This document shows positions 9,123 to 19,247 of a stretch of DNA of 64,000 nt, in pieces. Made by a program: the position numbers and the translations under genes. The notes under the pieces are model-generated. The model searched no databases and was not told where the DNA came from. It saw only the letters and a program-made list of their open reading frames with translations. Positions within the stretch are counted from its first letter, which is position 1. The number at the start of each line of letters is the position of its first letter. Source of the DNA: DASQDN01 sp963844855 (GTDB lineage Bacteria > Acidobacteriota > Terriglobia > Bryobacterales > Bryobacteraceae); NCBI GenBank assembly GCA_963844855.1, contig CAWJQP010000045.1:248001-312000 (forward strand), in the 5' to 3' direction.

Positions 9123-9606
9123 ATGGCAAGTGATATGTTTTTGAAGCTGGGCAACGGGATCAAAGGTGAGACCAAGGACAGCAAGCACAAGGACGAGTTG
9201 GATATCATGTCGTTCTCTTGGGGCGTCAGCAATCCCACTTCGAGCTACGGCGGCGGTCTGAGCGCCGGCAAAGCGTCGTTCGGAGACTTCAGCTTTACGT
9301 TCCGTATGTGCAACGCGTCGCCTAAGCTGGCGATCGCCTGTGCCACCGGCGAACACATTAAGGATGCGATCCTTACCTGCCGCAAGTCCGGTAAGACGCC
9401 GCAGGAATACTTAATCTTCAAGTTCTACGATCTGCTCGTGTCCAGCTATCAGACGGGCTACTCACAGGGTCAGGACGAAGCGTACGATTCGACGCTCGAT
9501 GAGCTACTCGAAGCTGGAATGGACGTACAAGGCCCAGAAGCCAGATGGTTCGCTCGAAGCCGGTCTTGACTTCAAGTATGACTTGAAGGTGAACAAGGCT
9601 CTCTAA
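9123..9606 (+). CDS. hcp: T6SS tube protein Hcp (TssD), single-base frameshift near the 3' end
   Basis: Hcp forms the hexameric inner tube. The frame starting at 9123 gives MASDMFLKLGNGIKGETKDSKHKDELDIMSF-type Hcp sequence up to LDELLE (about residue 130) and then goes out of frame. Removing one base at 9510-9513 (GAAG) restores LEWTYKAQKPDGSLEAG and the expected ending DFKYDLKVNKAL with a stop at 9604-9606, giving a normal Hcp of about 160 aa. AAGGAG upstream supports the start. The uncorrected reading ends at 9569 with an unrelated tail. Most likely a sequencing insertion, since all flanking T6SS genes are conserved. Confidence 0.9.
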
Positions 9607-9615
9607 CGAATTGAA

Positions 9616-10332
9616 ATGACGGCCAAGCAGCTATTTCAGGCCGGCAAACTCAATGACGCAGTGAAGGCGCTGGCGGCTGAGGTGAGGGACAACCCCGCCG
9701 ATCCCCGGCGCCGCACTTTCTTATTCGAGTTGCTCTGTTTTGCCGGCGAATATGACAGAGCGGAAAAGCATCTGCACGTGCTCGCGCAGAGCAACAGCAA
9801 TTCGGAAATGGGAGCGGTTCTCTATTTCTCGGCGCTGCATGCCGAGCGCACACGACTCGAGAAGTTCGCGCAAGGCGATTTGGCCAGCGGTCCGTCTGAC
9901 AGGCAGTTCTCAGGCACGCTGAATGGGCAGCCCTTCACGAGCATTGTCGATGCCGATCCGCGCATCGGGCCACGCCTTGAACTGTTCGCAGCGGGAGCTT
10001 ATATGTGGATCCCGTTCGAGCATATCGATTCCATCGAGATCCAGGCGCCTGCGAAGCTCCGTGACCTTTTATGGGTTCCTGCGCTGGTGCGCACGGGTCC
10101 ATCTTTCAAAGATACGGAATTGGGGGAAGTCCTCATCCCGGTTCAGTATCCAAAATCGTTTGCCAATGAGAACGATAACGTGCGTCTTGGCCGCGAGACG
10201 CATTGGCAGGATGTCGAGGGCGGCGAACCCATCCCGGTTGGACAGAAATTGTTCCTCGTTGACGGCGAAGAGTTCCCGCTGCTTGAAGTGCGCAAGATAG
10301 AATTTACAGCGCAAGAATCAGCCGCGGCGTAA
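9616..10332 (+). CDS. tagJ: T6SS accessory protein TagJ (ImpE family)
   Basis: 238-aa ImpE/TagJ protein. In characterised systems TagJ binds TssB and is proposed to help ClpV recognise contracted sheaths. The N-terminal half is a TPR-like helical region (LNDAVKALAAEVRDNPADPRRRTFLFELLCFAGEYDRAEKHL); the C-terminal half has the family signature VDADPRIGPRLELF followed by YMWIPFEHIDSIEIQAP and RDLLWVPALV. Lies 9 bp after the corrected hcp stop and 6 bp before tssA, inside the operon. Function is by family membership and context. Confidence 0.9.
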   Translation: MTAKQLFQAGKLNDAVKALAAEVRDNPADPRRRTFLFELLCFAGEYDRAEKHLHVLAQSNSNSEMGAVLYFSALHAERTRLEKFAQGDLASGPSDRQFSGTLNGQPFTSIVDADPRIGPRLELFAAGAYMWIPFEHIDSIEIQAPAKLRDLLWVPALVRTGPSFKDTELGEVLIPVQYPKSFANENDNVRLGRETHWQDVEGGEPIPVGQKLFLVDGEEFPLLEVRKIEFTAQESAAA

Positions 10333-10338
10333 ACTCAC

Positions 10339-12180
10339 ATGCCTCTCAGGGAAGACATCCTCAATCCCATTTCCGAAAGCAGTCCCGGCGGAGAGAGTCT
10401 CCGCTATGCTCCGGTCTTCGACAAGATCAAAGAAGCCCGGCGACAAGATGACGAAGGCCCAATGGGCGACTGGCAGCGGGAGCGCAAAGTCGCCGATTGG
10501 ACGCTCGTCATCAAGCTCGCCAGCGAATCCATCGCGACCAAGAGTAAGGATCTCCAACTTGCCGTGTGGCTTACCGAAGCCATGTTGCACAAGGAAGGCT
10601 TTCCGGGGCTGATTTCGGGAGTCGGGCTCATTCGTGGCCTGATCGAGAACTTCTGGGATGGGTTGTTTCCTGAACTCGACGATGGGGATGCGGAAATGCG
10701 CGCTGCGCCGCTCGAATGGCTTGGCGCCCATTACCTCGAAGTCCCGATCAAGCGTGTGCCTTTAACCAAGTCGGGACTAACGCTTCTCGATTATCAAAAG
10801 GCAAAGAAGCTTGGCCGGGAAGCGGACGCCGCGGAAACCTACGAGAGGCAGGAAGCGTTCCAGGCGGCAGTTGCAGCCGGCGAACTGACGCTCGATGAGT
10901 GGGATAAGGCATTCAACAGTACTTCGAAAGAGCTCTATCGGTCGCGTGTCTCTGATATCGACGCCCTTCTCGGGGCATTGGAGGAACTGCAGCCGATTAC
11001 CGAAGAGAAGTTCGGCGAGTTCGCGCCGTCCTTCAGCAAGCTGCGTTCGATCCTTGAAGAGATCCGGCATCAATCGAATCAACTTTTTCAGGCGAAGCTC
11101 GAAGTTGACCCGGACGAACCGTCCGAGAGCAGCTACGCCGAAGAAACGGAAGAAGCCGAACAAGTAGTCGAGGCTGAGGCTGGTGAGTCGACCGGATATT
11201 CGGGCGCAGCAGCAGCTCCCGCGAAAGTGAAAGCGCGTCCGAAAGGATCGCTCTCTCCCGAGCCGGCCGATCGCCAAGACGCGATCGAACGCGTCGCATC
11301 GGCAGCCCGATTCTGGCGCACCGAAGATCCCTATAGCCCGGTGCCTTACCTGATGCTTCGCGGCATGAGATGGGGTGAACTGCGGGCCGGCGAATCACTC
11401 GATCCGTCGATTTTCGAGGCTCCCACATCGGAGACGCGCACGAGTTTGAAGCGCCTGCTGCTCGAGCAAAGTTACGCCGAAGCGATTGAGATCGCCGAAG
11501 CTGCGATGGCGACGCCGGCGGGTCGCGCGTGGCTCGATCTGCAGCGTTATGTTGTGACCGCTGCGGAGGGATTGGGATACTCGGCTGTCGCATCGGCGAT
11601 TCGCGCCGAATTGGCAGCGCTTCTCAAGTCGTATCCCGACTTGATGACCTCGTCGTTGATGGATGATACGCCGTGCGCAAATAACGAGACCGTCGAATGG
11701 TTGAAGACCTTTATCGAGGATTCGTCCTCGCAGCCTCCGATGCCGGTTTGGGAACCACGCTACGAGGAGCCTGAGCAGGCAGCCGAGACGGAAGACGGCG
11801 CTGAAAAGGCCCCGGACGCTTTCGAATTGGCCATGGAAGCAGCGCGCTCCGGCCGTCAGCAGGACGCGTTCGAAATCCTGATTCGGGAAGCGGCTCATCA
11901 GAACTCCGGTCGCGGTAAGTTCCAGCGCAGGTTGCAACTTGCCCAAGTGTGCCTTTCGACAGGAGCCGAAGCGATTGCCTTTCCGATCCTGCAGGAACTG
12001 TCGGCGACGATCGACAAGCACCAACTGGAAGAGTGGGAATCGCCTGATATGGTGGCGCACGCGTTCGCGCTTCTGTATCGCTGCATGTCGAATGGCGACG
12101 TTCCCGAAGAAGTAAAGAGAACGCTGTATTCGAAGATATGCCGTCTCGACCCCGTCCAGGCGCTCGCGCACTCAAGGTAG
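10339..12180 (+). CDS. tssA: T6SS baseplate/priming protein TssA (ImpA)
   Basis: 613-aa TssA. TssA proteins contact the baseplate and start or cap sheath-tube polymerisation. The N-terminal ImpA domain is clear (LNPISESSPGGESLRYAPVFDKI, then WTLVIKLASE, LAVWLTEAMLHKEGFPGLI and a WDGLFPELDDGD motif). An acidic linker rich in Glu and Ala (about 255-300) follows, then a VasL/ImpA-like C-terminal part with DPYSPVPYLMLRG. The long C-terminal helical region (about 390-610) makes it a larger-type TssA. The frame is intact, and it sits between tagJ and tssE with gaps of 6 and 10 bp. Confidence 0.93.
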   Translation: MPLREDILNPISESSPGGESLRYAPVFDKIKEARRQDDEGPMGDWQRERKVADWTLVIKLASESIATKSKDLQLAVWLTEAMLHKEGFPGLISGVGLIRGLIENFWDGLFPELDDGDAEMRAAPLEWLGAHYLEVPIKRVPLTKSGLTLLDYQKAKKLGREADAAETYERQEAFQAAVAAGELTLDEWDKAFNSTSKELYRSRVSDIDALLGALEELQPITEEKFGEFAPSFSKLRSILEEIRHQSNQLFQAKLEVDPDEPSESSYAEETEEAEQVVEAEAGESTGYSGAAAAPAKVKARPKGSLSPEPADRQDAIERVASAARFWRTEDPYSPVPYLMLRGMRWGELRAGESLDPSIFEAPTSETRTSLKRLLLEQSYAEAIEIAEAAMATPAGRAWLDLQRYVVTAAEGLGYSAVASAIRAELAALLKSYPDLMTSSLMDDTPCANNETVEWLKTFIEDSSSQPPMPVWEPRYEEPEQAAETEDGAEKAPDAFELAMEAARSGRQQDAFEILIREAAHQNSGRGKFQRRLQLAQVCLSTGAEAIAFPILQELSATIDKHQLEEWESPDMVAHAFALLYRCMSNGDVPEEVKRTLYSKICRLDPVQALAHSR

Positions 12181-12190
12181 AAGAGGCAGC

Positions 12191-12694
12191 ATGGCGAGAA
12201 TCGAAAACGAGTCGGTTGTCACTCAATCCGTCCTTGAACGGCTGATCGACCGGGAGCCGGACGCCAAGCAGGAACCTGCGCTGACGCGCAGCCAGTCGGT
12301 GCGGCTTCTCAAAGCCTCTGTGCGGCGCGATCTCGAGTGGCTTCTAAATACGAGACAGAGTCCTTCCGCCGCGGGCGACGAGTTTCCGGAACTGACAAAA
12401 TCGATGTTCAACTACGGTTTGCCGGACTTCTCATCGATGAGTTTCGATAATCCCAAGGATCGGGTCCGACTTCTGCGGCATCTCGAAAACACGATACGCA
12501 TCTTCGAGCCGCGGCTCGAATCGCCGCGCGTGATTCCGGTTCAGGGAGACGGAACGCTTTCGAATCGCACGATCCGGTTCCAGATCGAAGGCCTTCTCAA
12601 GATGGATCCGGCTCCGGAGCAGGTCACCTTCGACACCGTCCTGCAGCTTTCGAGCGGAGAGTATCAGATAAGGGGTGATCGTGGCGGTGCGTGA
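12191..12694 (+). CDS. tssE: T6SS baseplate protein TssE (gp25-like)
   Basis: 167-aa protein of the GPW_gp25 family, a baseplate wedge component that primes sheath growth. Visible: SVLERLID near the start, the SVRRDLEWLLNTR motif with the conserved arginines (about 48-62), ELTKSMFNYGLPDFSS, and RFEPRL-like IRIFEPRLESPRV. The ending overlaps tssF by 14 bp. Length is normal. Confidence 0.93.
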   Translation: MARIENESVVTQSVLERLIDREPDAKQEPALTRSQSVRLLKASVRRDLEWLLNTRQSPSAAGDEFPELTKSMFNYGLPDFSSMSFDNPKDRVRLLRHLENTIRIFEPRLESPRVIPVQGDGTLSNRTIRFQIEGLLKMDPAPEQVTFDTVLQLSSGEYQIRGDRGGA

Positions 12695-14529
12695 TGACCT
12701 GCTGCTCTACTACGAGCGGGAACTTACCTACCTGCGTCACCTTGGAGCCGAGTTTGCGGACAAGTATCCCAAAGTTGCATCCCGTCTTATCCTCGAACCC
12801 GATAAATGCGAGGATCCGCATGTCGAGCGTCTGCTTGAAGCATTCGCATTTTTAGCGGCCCGTGTCCACCTGAAAATCGACGACGAATTTCCGGAAATTA
12901 CGGAAGCGTTGTTGAGCATTCTTTATCCGCATTACATTCGCCCTATTCCTTCGATGTCGATCGTTCAGTTTCACGTCGACCCGGAGCAAGGCAAGGCGCC
13001 CGGCGGGATCAAGATTCCGCGGCTCACGCCGATGTTCTCCAAGCCCGTCGCCGGCGTTCCGTGCAAATTCCGATCGTGCTACGACACCGTGCTTTGGCCC
13101 GTCGAGATATCGGCGGCTGAATGGAAGACGCCGGACCGGCTGCAGCCTGCCATCAAGGCCCCCGATTCGCCGGCTGCACTGCGCCTGGAACTGCAATGCT
13201 TGCCCGATGTCGAGCTGCAAAAGCTCAGCATGGATTCGCTGCGCATCTATTTGAACGGCGAGGGCTCGCTGGTCCATGTTCTGTATGAGCTGATGTCGTC
13301 AAACTGCACGCAGATCTGGATTCGCGATCCAACGCCGGGTTCCAAGATCAAGCCTGTGCCATTGCCGCCGACGGCGTTGAAGCCCGTCGGTTTCGGGGAA
13401 GACGAAGGAATGCTTCCGTATCCGCGACGTTCCTTTGTTGGATACAGGCTGCTGCAGGAATACTTCACCTTTCCGGAGAAGTTCTTCTTCCTCGACCTGG
13501 TCGACCTCGAACCGATTTGGGCGGCCGGATTCAAAGAGCGCGCAGAGATCGTCTTCCTGATCGGCCCATACGATCAAAACCAGCGCAAGCAGATGCTGGA
13601 ACTGGGCATCACGGAAAAGACCTTTCGTCTGGGTTGCGCTCCGATCGTGAATCTGTTCCAGCAGACGGCGGAACCGATCCTGCTCGATCAGCGGAAGTAT
13701 GAATACCAGATCGTTCCGGACGTACGGCGGCCGAATGCGACCGAGATCTTTTCTGTGGACGAAGTCGTCAGCATCGATCCGCAGAACCGCGAGACGATGG
13801 TCTTTGAGCCGTTCTATTCCTACCGGCACGCAACGATTCGCGACAAGAAGCAAACCTTCTGGCTCGCGCATCGCAGACCATCGGGGAAGCGTAACGACGA
13901 TGGAACGGAGATGACCATTTCGCTGGTCGATCTGTCGTCACGACCGGTGTTGCCCGATACGGATGCGCTCACGATGCGTACGACATGTACGAATCGCGAC
14001 CTCCCTTCTCGCCTGCCCTTCGGAAATGAAGCCGGCGATTTCGAGCTCGAAACAACGTCTGCCGTGAAGCGGATCGTCGCGCTGAAGAAGCCGACCAACA
14101 CCTTGCGCCCGGCGACAGGGCGCAGCGTGCTTGTGGCGGTTGCTATCTCATTTGTCCCTGAATTATCTTTCGCTTGTGGAGGAAGGGAAGGAAGCGCTCC
14201 AGGAGATTCTGAAGCTCTACAACTTCACAGACTCCGCTTATTCGGAGAAGCAGATTGAAGGCATCCTGTCGATTCGGAGTTCGAAGGCGTTTGCGCGCGT
14301 CGTATCGGAATATGGAATCACCTTTGCTCGCGGCACACGCGTCGAGATGGAACTCGATGAGGAGCAGTTCGTCGGTGTTGGGATCTATCTGTTCGCGAGT
14401 ATTATTGAACGGTTCTTTGGACTTTATGTTTCGTTGAATAGTTTCAGTCAGCTTGTACTGCGATCGAAACAGCGGAAGGAGGTAGTGCGCGAATGGCCGC
14501 CCCGAGCGGGACACCGGCTTCTGCTGTAA
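12681..14529 (+). CDS. tssF: T6SS baseplate protein TssF (VasA/ImpG), frameshifted
   Basis: Largest baseplate wedge subunit. The start fits GTG 12681 with AGGGG at 12671-12675; GTG codons at 12675 and 12687 are alternatives. The protein begins DDLLLYYERELTYLRHLG and contains FAFLAARVHLKIDDEFPEI and LYPHYIRPIPSMSIVQF, all typical. Around codon 483 the frame breaks: reading CTTG at 14130-14133 as one Leu codon restores VLWRLLSHLSLNYLSLVEEG, the most conserved TssF block, and continues to SFSQLVLRSKQRKEVVREWPPRAG with a stop at 14527-14529. Total about 615 aa, as expected. The 3' end overlaps tssG by 37 bp. Confidence 0.9.
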
Positions 14530-15536
14530 ATACCGCCGTCCGTTATTGGGACGTCACGCAACTGCTCACCGAGGAGCCGTGGACGTTCCAGTTCTTCCAG
14601 GCCGTGCGGCTGCTGGAACGAATCCAACCCGATCGAACTCCTGTCGGCCGATTCGTGCATCCTTCGAAGGAGATCGTGCGAATCAACGCTCACACCGGCA
14701 CTGCATTTCCGGCGAGCCAGATTCAAGGTTTGCAATGGGACACAGGCGGCGCACCCGTGATGGTGATCAACTTCATGGGCCTGTTCGGACCGATGGGCAC
14801 GCTGCCGATTTACTATACCGAACTGATCCGGGAACGTCTGCGCGCCAAAGACACAACGATGGTGTCGTTCCTGAATATCTTCAACCATCGCATGGTGTCT
14901 TTGTTCTATCAGGCGTGGGAGAAGTACCGGTTCACTATCGCCTATGAGCGCGGCGAACGTGACAAGTTTTCCCATCATCTACTCGATCTGATTGGGCTCG
15001 GAACAATGGGGCTGCAAACCCGGCAAGCCGTGCCGGACGATTCGCTCCTGTTCTATAGCGGCCTGTTTGCCCTCCACGCCCGCTCGGCGACCGCGCTGCG
15101 CCAGATCCTGACCGATTACTTCGATGTGCCTGTGGAAGTGCAGCAGTTTGTCGGCGCGTGGTATCCGCTGACTCCTTCGAATCAATGCCGACTGGACGGG
15201 TTTGCCATTTCCGAGCAGATGGGTGTTGGAGCGGTGGTCGGCGACGAGATTTGGGACCAGGGAGCGGGTGTCCGGGTCTGTCTTGGACCACTCGATCTCA
15301 AACAATACATCGACTTTCTGCCGGAGGGTTCGGCGTACGCGCCATTACGGGCGATCACGCGGTTCTTCAGCGGTGACGAGATCGATTTTGAAGTGCAGTT
15401 GATTTTGAAGCGGGAAGAAGTTCCCGCTTGCGAGTTGAGTAGTGAGCCGGCGGTGATACCGCAGTTGGGATGGCTGAGCTGGATCAAAACAGCCACGATG
15501 ACGCGGGATCCTGCCGATACGATTTTGAGAATCTGA
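14493..15536 (+). CDS. tssG: T6SS baseplate protein TssG (VasB/ImpH)
   Basis: 347-aa wedge subunit partner of TssF. Motifs: EEPWTFQFFQAVRLLERI, GFLGPMGTLPIYYTE-like NFMGLFGPMGTLPIYYTE (about 90-110), FLNIFNHRMVSLFYQAWEKYR, and the C-terminal LGPLDLKQYIDFLP. Intact. AAGGAGGT precedes the ATG inside the end of tssF, so translation is likely coupled. 16 bp before clpV. Confidence 0.94.
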   Translation: MAAPSGTPASAVNTAVRYWDVTQLLTEEPWTFQFFQAVRLLERIQPDRTPVGRFVHPSKEIVRINAHTGTAFPASQIQGLQWDTGGAPVMVINFMGLFGPMGTLPIYYTELIRERLRAKDTTMVSFLNIFNHRMVSLFYQAWEKYRFTIAYERGERDKFSHHLLDLIGLGTMGLQTRQAVPDDSLLFYSGLFALHARSATALRQILTDYFDVPVEVQQFVGAWYPLTPSNQCRLDGFAISEQMGVGAVVGDEIWDQGAGVRVCLGPLDLKQYIDFLPEGSAYAPLRAITRFFSGDEIDFEVQLILKREEVPACELSSEPAVIPQLGWLSWIKTATMTRDPADTILRI

Positions 15537-15552
15537 ACGAGGAGTAACTTTC

Positions 15553-18243
15553 ATGTCTTATAACATGCGGGCGCTGATCGGACGACTGAATCCGACGGCG
15601 CGAGGCGTGATGGAGGGAGCCACAGGTCTCTGCGTCTCCCGAACGCACTATAGCGTCGAGTTTCATCACTATCTGGCCAAGCTGATCGAAACCGACAACA
15701 CAGACGCTACGCGCATCTTCCGTCACTACGGCGTAGACACATCGAAGTTCGCGCGCGAGATCCAGGTAGCGCTCGACAAGATGAAGCGCGGGAATACGGG
15801 CGGACCGGCGCTGTCGGAAACGATCATGGAGTTGCTGAAAGAGGCTTGGTCCATTGGATCGCTCGACTACGGCGCACGTGAGATCCGCACCGGGTTCACG
15901 GTACTGGCGCTTGCGCAGCACGAGGACCTCTCGCAGCGCGCGAAGTCGATCAGCAAGGAGTTCGCCAAGATCGATCCGGACCTGCTGAAGAAGAACTTCG
16001 CCGACATCGTTCACTCCTCGCCAGAAGAAGTGGAAGCCGCAGCGGACGACTTCGATGCTGCCGGGGAACCGTCGACCAGCGGAGGCCCGAAACCTGGCGG
16101 CAAGACACCGAACCTGGACCAGTTCACCGTTAATCTGACGGAGCGGGCGCGATCGGGCAAGCTCGACCGTGTGTTGGGTCGCGATTTCGAGGTGCGGCAG
16201 ATCATTGACATCCTCACGCGCCGCCGCCAAAACAACCCCATTCTCACCGGTGAAGCCGGCGTCGGTAAGACGGCTGTCGTGGAAGGCTTTGCGCAGCGCA
16301 TCGTGGATGGCGATGTGCCGGATGTTCTGAAGAACGTGACTCTTCGGACGCTGGATCTGGCTCTTCTCCAAGCAGGCGCCGGTGTCAAGGGCGAATTCGA
16401 GAATCGCTTGAAGGGCCTGATCGAAGAAGTCAAGAACTCAGAGAAGCCGATTATTCTGTTCATCGATGAAGCTCACACGATGATCGGGGCGGGCGGCACA
16501 GCAGGGCAGGGAGATGCAGCGAACCTGTTGAAGCCCGCGCTTGCGCGCGGCGAACTGCGAACCATCGCGGCAACGACATGGTCGGAGTACAAGAAGTACT
16601 TCGAAAAAGATCCCGCGCTCGCTCGCCGCTTCCAGGTGGTGAAGGTCGACGAGCCCACCGAAAACGTTTGCATGGTGATGATGCGCGGTATCGTATCAGC
16701 GCTCGAAAAGCATCATAACGTCCGTATCCTTGATGAGGGCGTGTCGTCGGCGGTGAAGTTGTCGCACCGCTATATTGCCGGACGGCAGTTGCCGGATAAG
16801 GCCGTGAGCGTTCTCGATACAGCTTGCGCTCGGCTCGCGTTGGGACAGAACTCGATCCCGGCGCAGCTTGAAAACGCAAAACGCCGCCTCGATGACTTGC
16901 AGGTTCAGGAGCGCGTGCTGTCTCGTGAATCCGCTCTTGGAGCCGATCATGACGAGCGTTTGGCGTCGATCGCTAAGGAGACGGCGGAAACGCAGGAGAA
17001 ATTAGCTGCGCTGGAAGCGCGCTTCGACAAGGAACGCGACCTGGTCAATCGGATTCGGGAACTTCGAGGAAAGATTGAAGGTTTGGTCTCGACTCCGGCT
17101 GCGACTGCAGCGGCGGCGGGAGCGGCTGAGGCCACGCCTGCAACCGGCACAGCCGACGCGGAAGGCTTGCGTTCTGAGCTAAAGCAACTGAATACGGAAC
17201 TTGACCAGCTTCAGGGTGAGGCTCCGTTGATGCGCGTATGCGTCGACTCGCAAGTTGTCGGCGAAGTGATCTCGGGATGGACGGGTATTCCCCTCGGGAA
17301 GATGGTGAAGGACGAGATCGAATCAGTTCTGCAACTCGAGAAGCACCTCGGCGCGCGGGTGATCGGCCAGGATCACGCGTTGCAGTCTATCTCAGAGCGG
17401 CTCCGGATCTCCAAGGCGAACCTCGAGGACCCGAACAAGCCGATTGGCGTGTTCCTGCTGGTTGGTCCTAGTGGCGTTGGTAAGACGGAGACGGCGCTTG
17501 CGCTTGCCGATCTCTTCTATGGCGGGGAACGGAACCTGATCACGATCAACATGTCGGAGTTCCAGGAAGCACATACGGTGTCGACGTTGAAGGGCTCGCC
17601 TCCCGGCTACGTCGGTTATGGCGAAGGCGGTGTTCTGACGGAAGCGGTCCGTCGCAAGCCGTACTCGGTTGTCCTGTTCGACGAAGTTGAGAAAGCTCAC
17701 CCGGACGTATTGGAGCTGTTCTTCCAGGTGTTCGATAAGGGCATGATGGAAGACGGCGAGGGTCGCGAGATCGACTTCAAGAACACGATCATCATCCTGA
17801 CGTCGAACGCGGCGACCGACCAAATGATGAAGTTGATGGCCGATCCGGAGACGATGCCGAGTCCCAAGGGTCTGGTGGATGCGATCAAGCCGGAGTTGAA
17901 CAAGGTGTTTAAGCCGGCGTTTCTCGGACGGATGGTGATCATCCCGTACTATCCGGTGCGCGATGAAGTGTTGAAGACGATTGTGCGCTTGAAGCTGGGC
18001 AAGATTGTGAAGCGCATTGCTGAGAATCACAAGATCGAACTGGCGTACGAGCCGGCGGTCATCGATACGGTTGCCTCTCGCTGTACGGAAGTGGAGAGCG
18101 GCGCTCGAAACGTCGATAACATCCTGACGAATACTGTATTGCCGGACATCTCGCGAACTTTGCTCGGCAAAATTGCGTTGGGAGAGAAGTTATCTTCGAT
18201 TCGGGTAACGGTTGGAGAAGACGGGTCGTTCATCTACAACTGA
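15553..18243 (+). CDS. clpV: T6SS sheath-recycling AAA+ ATPase ClpV (TssH)
   Basis: 896-aa ClpB/ClpV-type unfoldase that takes apart contracted sheaths. N-terminal double Clp_N repeat (about 1-160), AAA+ module 1 with Walker A GEAGVGKT (233-240) and Walker B LFIDEAH, a middle coiled-coil region that includes an unusual Ala/Thr-rich insert (AATAAAAGAAEATPAT, about 518-533), and AAA+ module 2 with GPSGVGKT and VVLFDEVEKAH. The start MSYNMRALIGRLNPTARGVMEGA is ClpV-like rather than ClpB-like, and the position at the end of the T6SS operon settles it. GAGGAG lies upstream. A strong terminator follows 12 bp after the stop. Confidence 0.95.
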   Translation: MSYNMRALIGRLNPTARGVMEGATGLCVSRTHYSVEFHHYLAKLIETDNTDATRIFRHYGVDTSKFAREIQVALDKMKRGNTGGPALSETIMELLKEAWSIGSLDYGAREIRTGFTVLALAQHEDLSQRAKSISKEFAKIDPDLLKKNFADIVHSSPEEVEAAADDFDAAGEPSTSGGPKPGGKTPNLDQFTVNLTERARSGKLDRVLGRDFEVRQIIDILTRRRQNNPILTGEAGVGKTAVVEGFAQRIVDGDVPDVLKNVTLRTLDLALLQAGAGVKGEFENRLKGLIEEVKNSEKPIILFIDEAHTMIGAGGTAGQGDAANLLKPALARGELRTIAATTWSEYKKYFEKDPALARRFQVVKVDEPTENVCMVMMRGIVSALEKHHNVRILDEGVSSAVKLSHRYIAGRQLPDKAVSVLDTACARLALGQNSIPAQLENAKRRLDDLQVQERVLSRESALGADHDERLASIAKETAETQEKLAALEARFDKERDLVNRIRELRGKIEGLVSTPAATAAAAGAAEATPATGTADAEGLRSELKQLNTELDQLQGEAPLMRVCVDSQVVGEVISGWTGIPLGKMVKDEIESVLQLEKHLGARVIGQDHALQSISERLRISKANLEDPNKPIGVFLLVGPSGVGKTETALALADLFYGGERNLITINMSEFQEAHTVSTLKGSPPGYVGYGEGGVLTEAVRRKPYSVVLFDEVEKAHPDVLELFFQVFDKGMMEDGEGREIDFKNTIIILTSNAATDQMMKLMADPETMPSPKGLVDAIKPELNKVFKPAFLGRMVIIPYYPVRDEVLKTIVRLKLGKIVKRIAENHKIELAYEPAVIDTVASRCTEVESGARNVDNILTNTVLPDISRTLLGKIALGEKLSSIRVTVGEDGSFIYN

Positions 18244-18255
18244 GCGCAATAAGAA

Positions 18256-18285
18256 AAGGGCGGCCTTGGCAGGCCGCCCTTGTTT
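18256..18285 (+). terminator. Rho-independent terminator of the T6SS operon
   Basis: Perfect 10-bp stem (AAGGGCGGCC and complement) with a TTGGCA loop at 18256-18281, followed by GTTTTC. It lies 12 bp after clpV and may also serve the convergent PEP-CTERM gene. Confidence 0.88.
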
Positions 18286-18309
18286 TCGGGTAAGAAAGTT
18301 TATGATTGG

Positions 18310-18900
18310 TTAGCTTCGTAAGGCCAAGCGTCGACGAAGCGCAACAACGCCAGCCAGTGCTACGCCGGATATGAGGAATGTCGCCGGCTCGGGATTGTAC
18401 ACACCGCCACTGCTGCCTTCGACATTGATATACCAAGTCTCCTGGTTCGCAACCATATGTGTCCCGTTTGTGGGCAACAACACGATCTCCAGGTGACTGC
18501 TAGAGGGCGTAAAGACCTGACCGTTGAACAGGTTCCACGGAGTCGAAGGATCGAGAGTCGCGCGAAACACCGCTCTCGAGATCACGTAATTCGGTCCGAT
18601 AGGATCCGAATCGTAGGCGTCCGCATCAGGCAGCATCGGGCTATCGATACCGACCGGTTGGCCGGACTGTCCGACGCGGTCGATCTCGAGGCTTGTTGTT
18701 AGAAAGTTGACCGGCGTCATCACCGGATATTCCGCGTCACCGACCACATTCGTATAGTTATAAATATTAAAGACACTGAATGGGCCGGTGGCGGTGGTGC
18801 TGTTGAAAGTAATATAACCGAGATTAATTGTTGCTGACTGACCTAGACCAGCGCAGGCTACGATGAGTAGCGCGATACGCTGAGCCGAACATTTAAACAT
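18310..18900 (-). CDS. PEP-CTERM sorted secreted protein
   Basis: 196-aa exported protein with an N-terminal signal peptide (IALLIVACAGLGQSA) and a C-terminal PEP-CTERM sorting signal: NPEPATFLISGVALAGVVALRRR, i.e. a Pro-Glu-Pro motif, hydrophobic helix and basic tail. Such proteins are processed by an exosortase during export and are tied to exopolysaccharide or biofilm. The mature part (about 23-165) is Ser/Thr/Asn-rich with no recognised enzyme motif; it ends in a beta-rich segment (SSHLEIVLLPTNGTH). AGGAGG lies 14 bases before the ATG. No exosortase gene is in this window. Confidence 0.88.
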   Translation of the reverse strand: MFKCSAQRIALLIVACAGLGQSATINLGYITFNSTTATGPFSVFNIYNYTNVVGDAEYPVMTPVNFLTTSLEIDRVGQSGQPVGIDSPMLPDADAYDSDPIGPNYVISRAVFRATLDPSTPWNLFNGQVFTPSSSHLEIVLLPTNGTHMVANQETWYINVEGSSGGVYNPEPATFLISGVALAGVVALRRRLALRS

Positions 18901-19247
18901 ATGAAAGTTTCTGTCCTCCTAATACCAACACGAGTCCGTCCCGAAACGAGACGTTGTCCCATCCCGCTATTCCACCAATCCAGGTTTTGTCTGATACTAG
19001 CTGCGAATACATCACTTCAGTGTTTGTGACTAGATAGAATTCTCACGTATTCACTACAATCCATCGACGCTAAGGTGTACTTGCGTTAGGGTCCTAGTAC
19101 TATAACTACCGATGGTCGTTGACCTTACGACTATTGGGTGAAAAACGAGGTTTTGGTCTTAACGCCGATTATTTTTTGCCTGGCAGTTAAATTGAGGCAG
19201 GTAATTCCGAGCGGCGGCCACCCATTTTGTGGAATGGGATAACTTAT
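18901..19247. other. Non-coding gap upstream of the PEP-CTERM gene
   Basis: About 350 bp, more A+T-rich than its surroundings, with no supported gene on either strand. It must hold the promoter of the PEP-CTERM gene. I looked for a sigma-54 -24/-12 pattern and did not find a convincing one. Confidence 0.4.

Noticed and set aside
18901..19247. Sigma-54 promoter for the PEP-CTERM gene
   Set aside because: No acceptable GG-N10-GC pair at -24/-12 on the minus strand.
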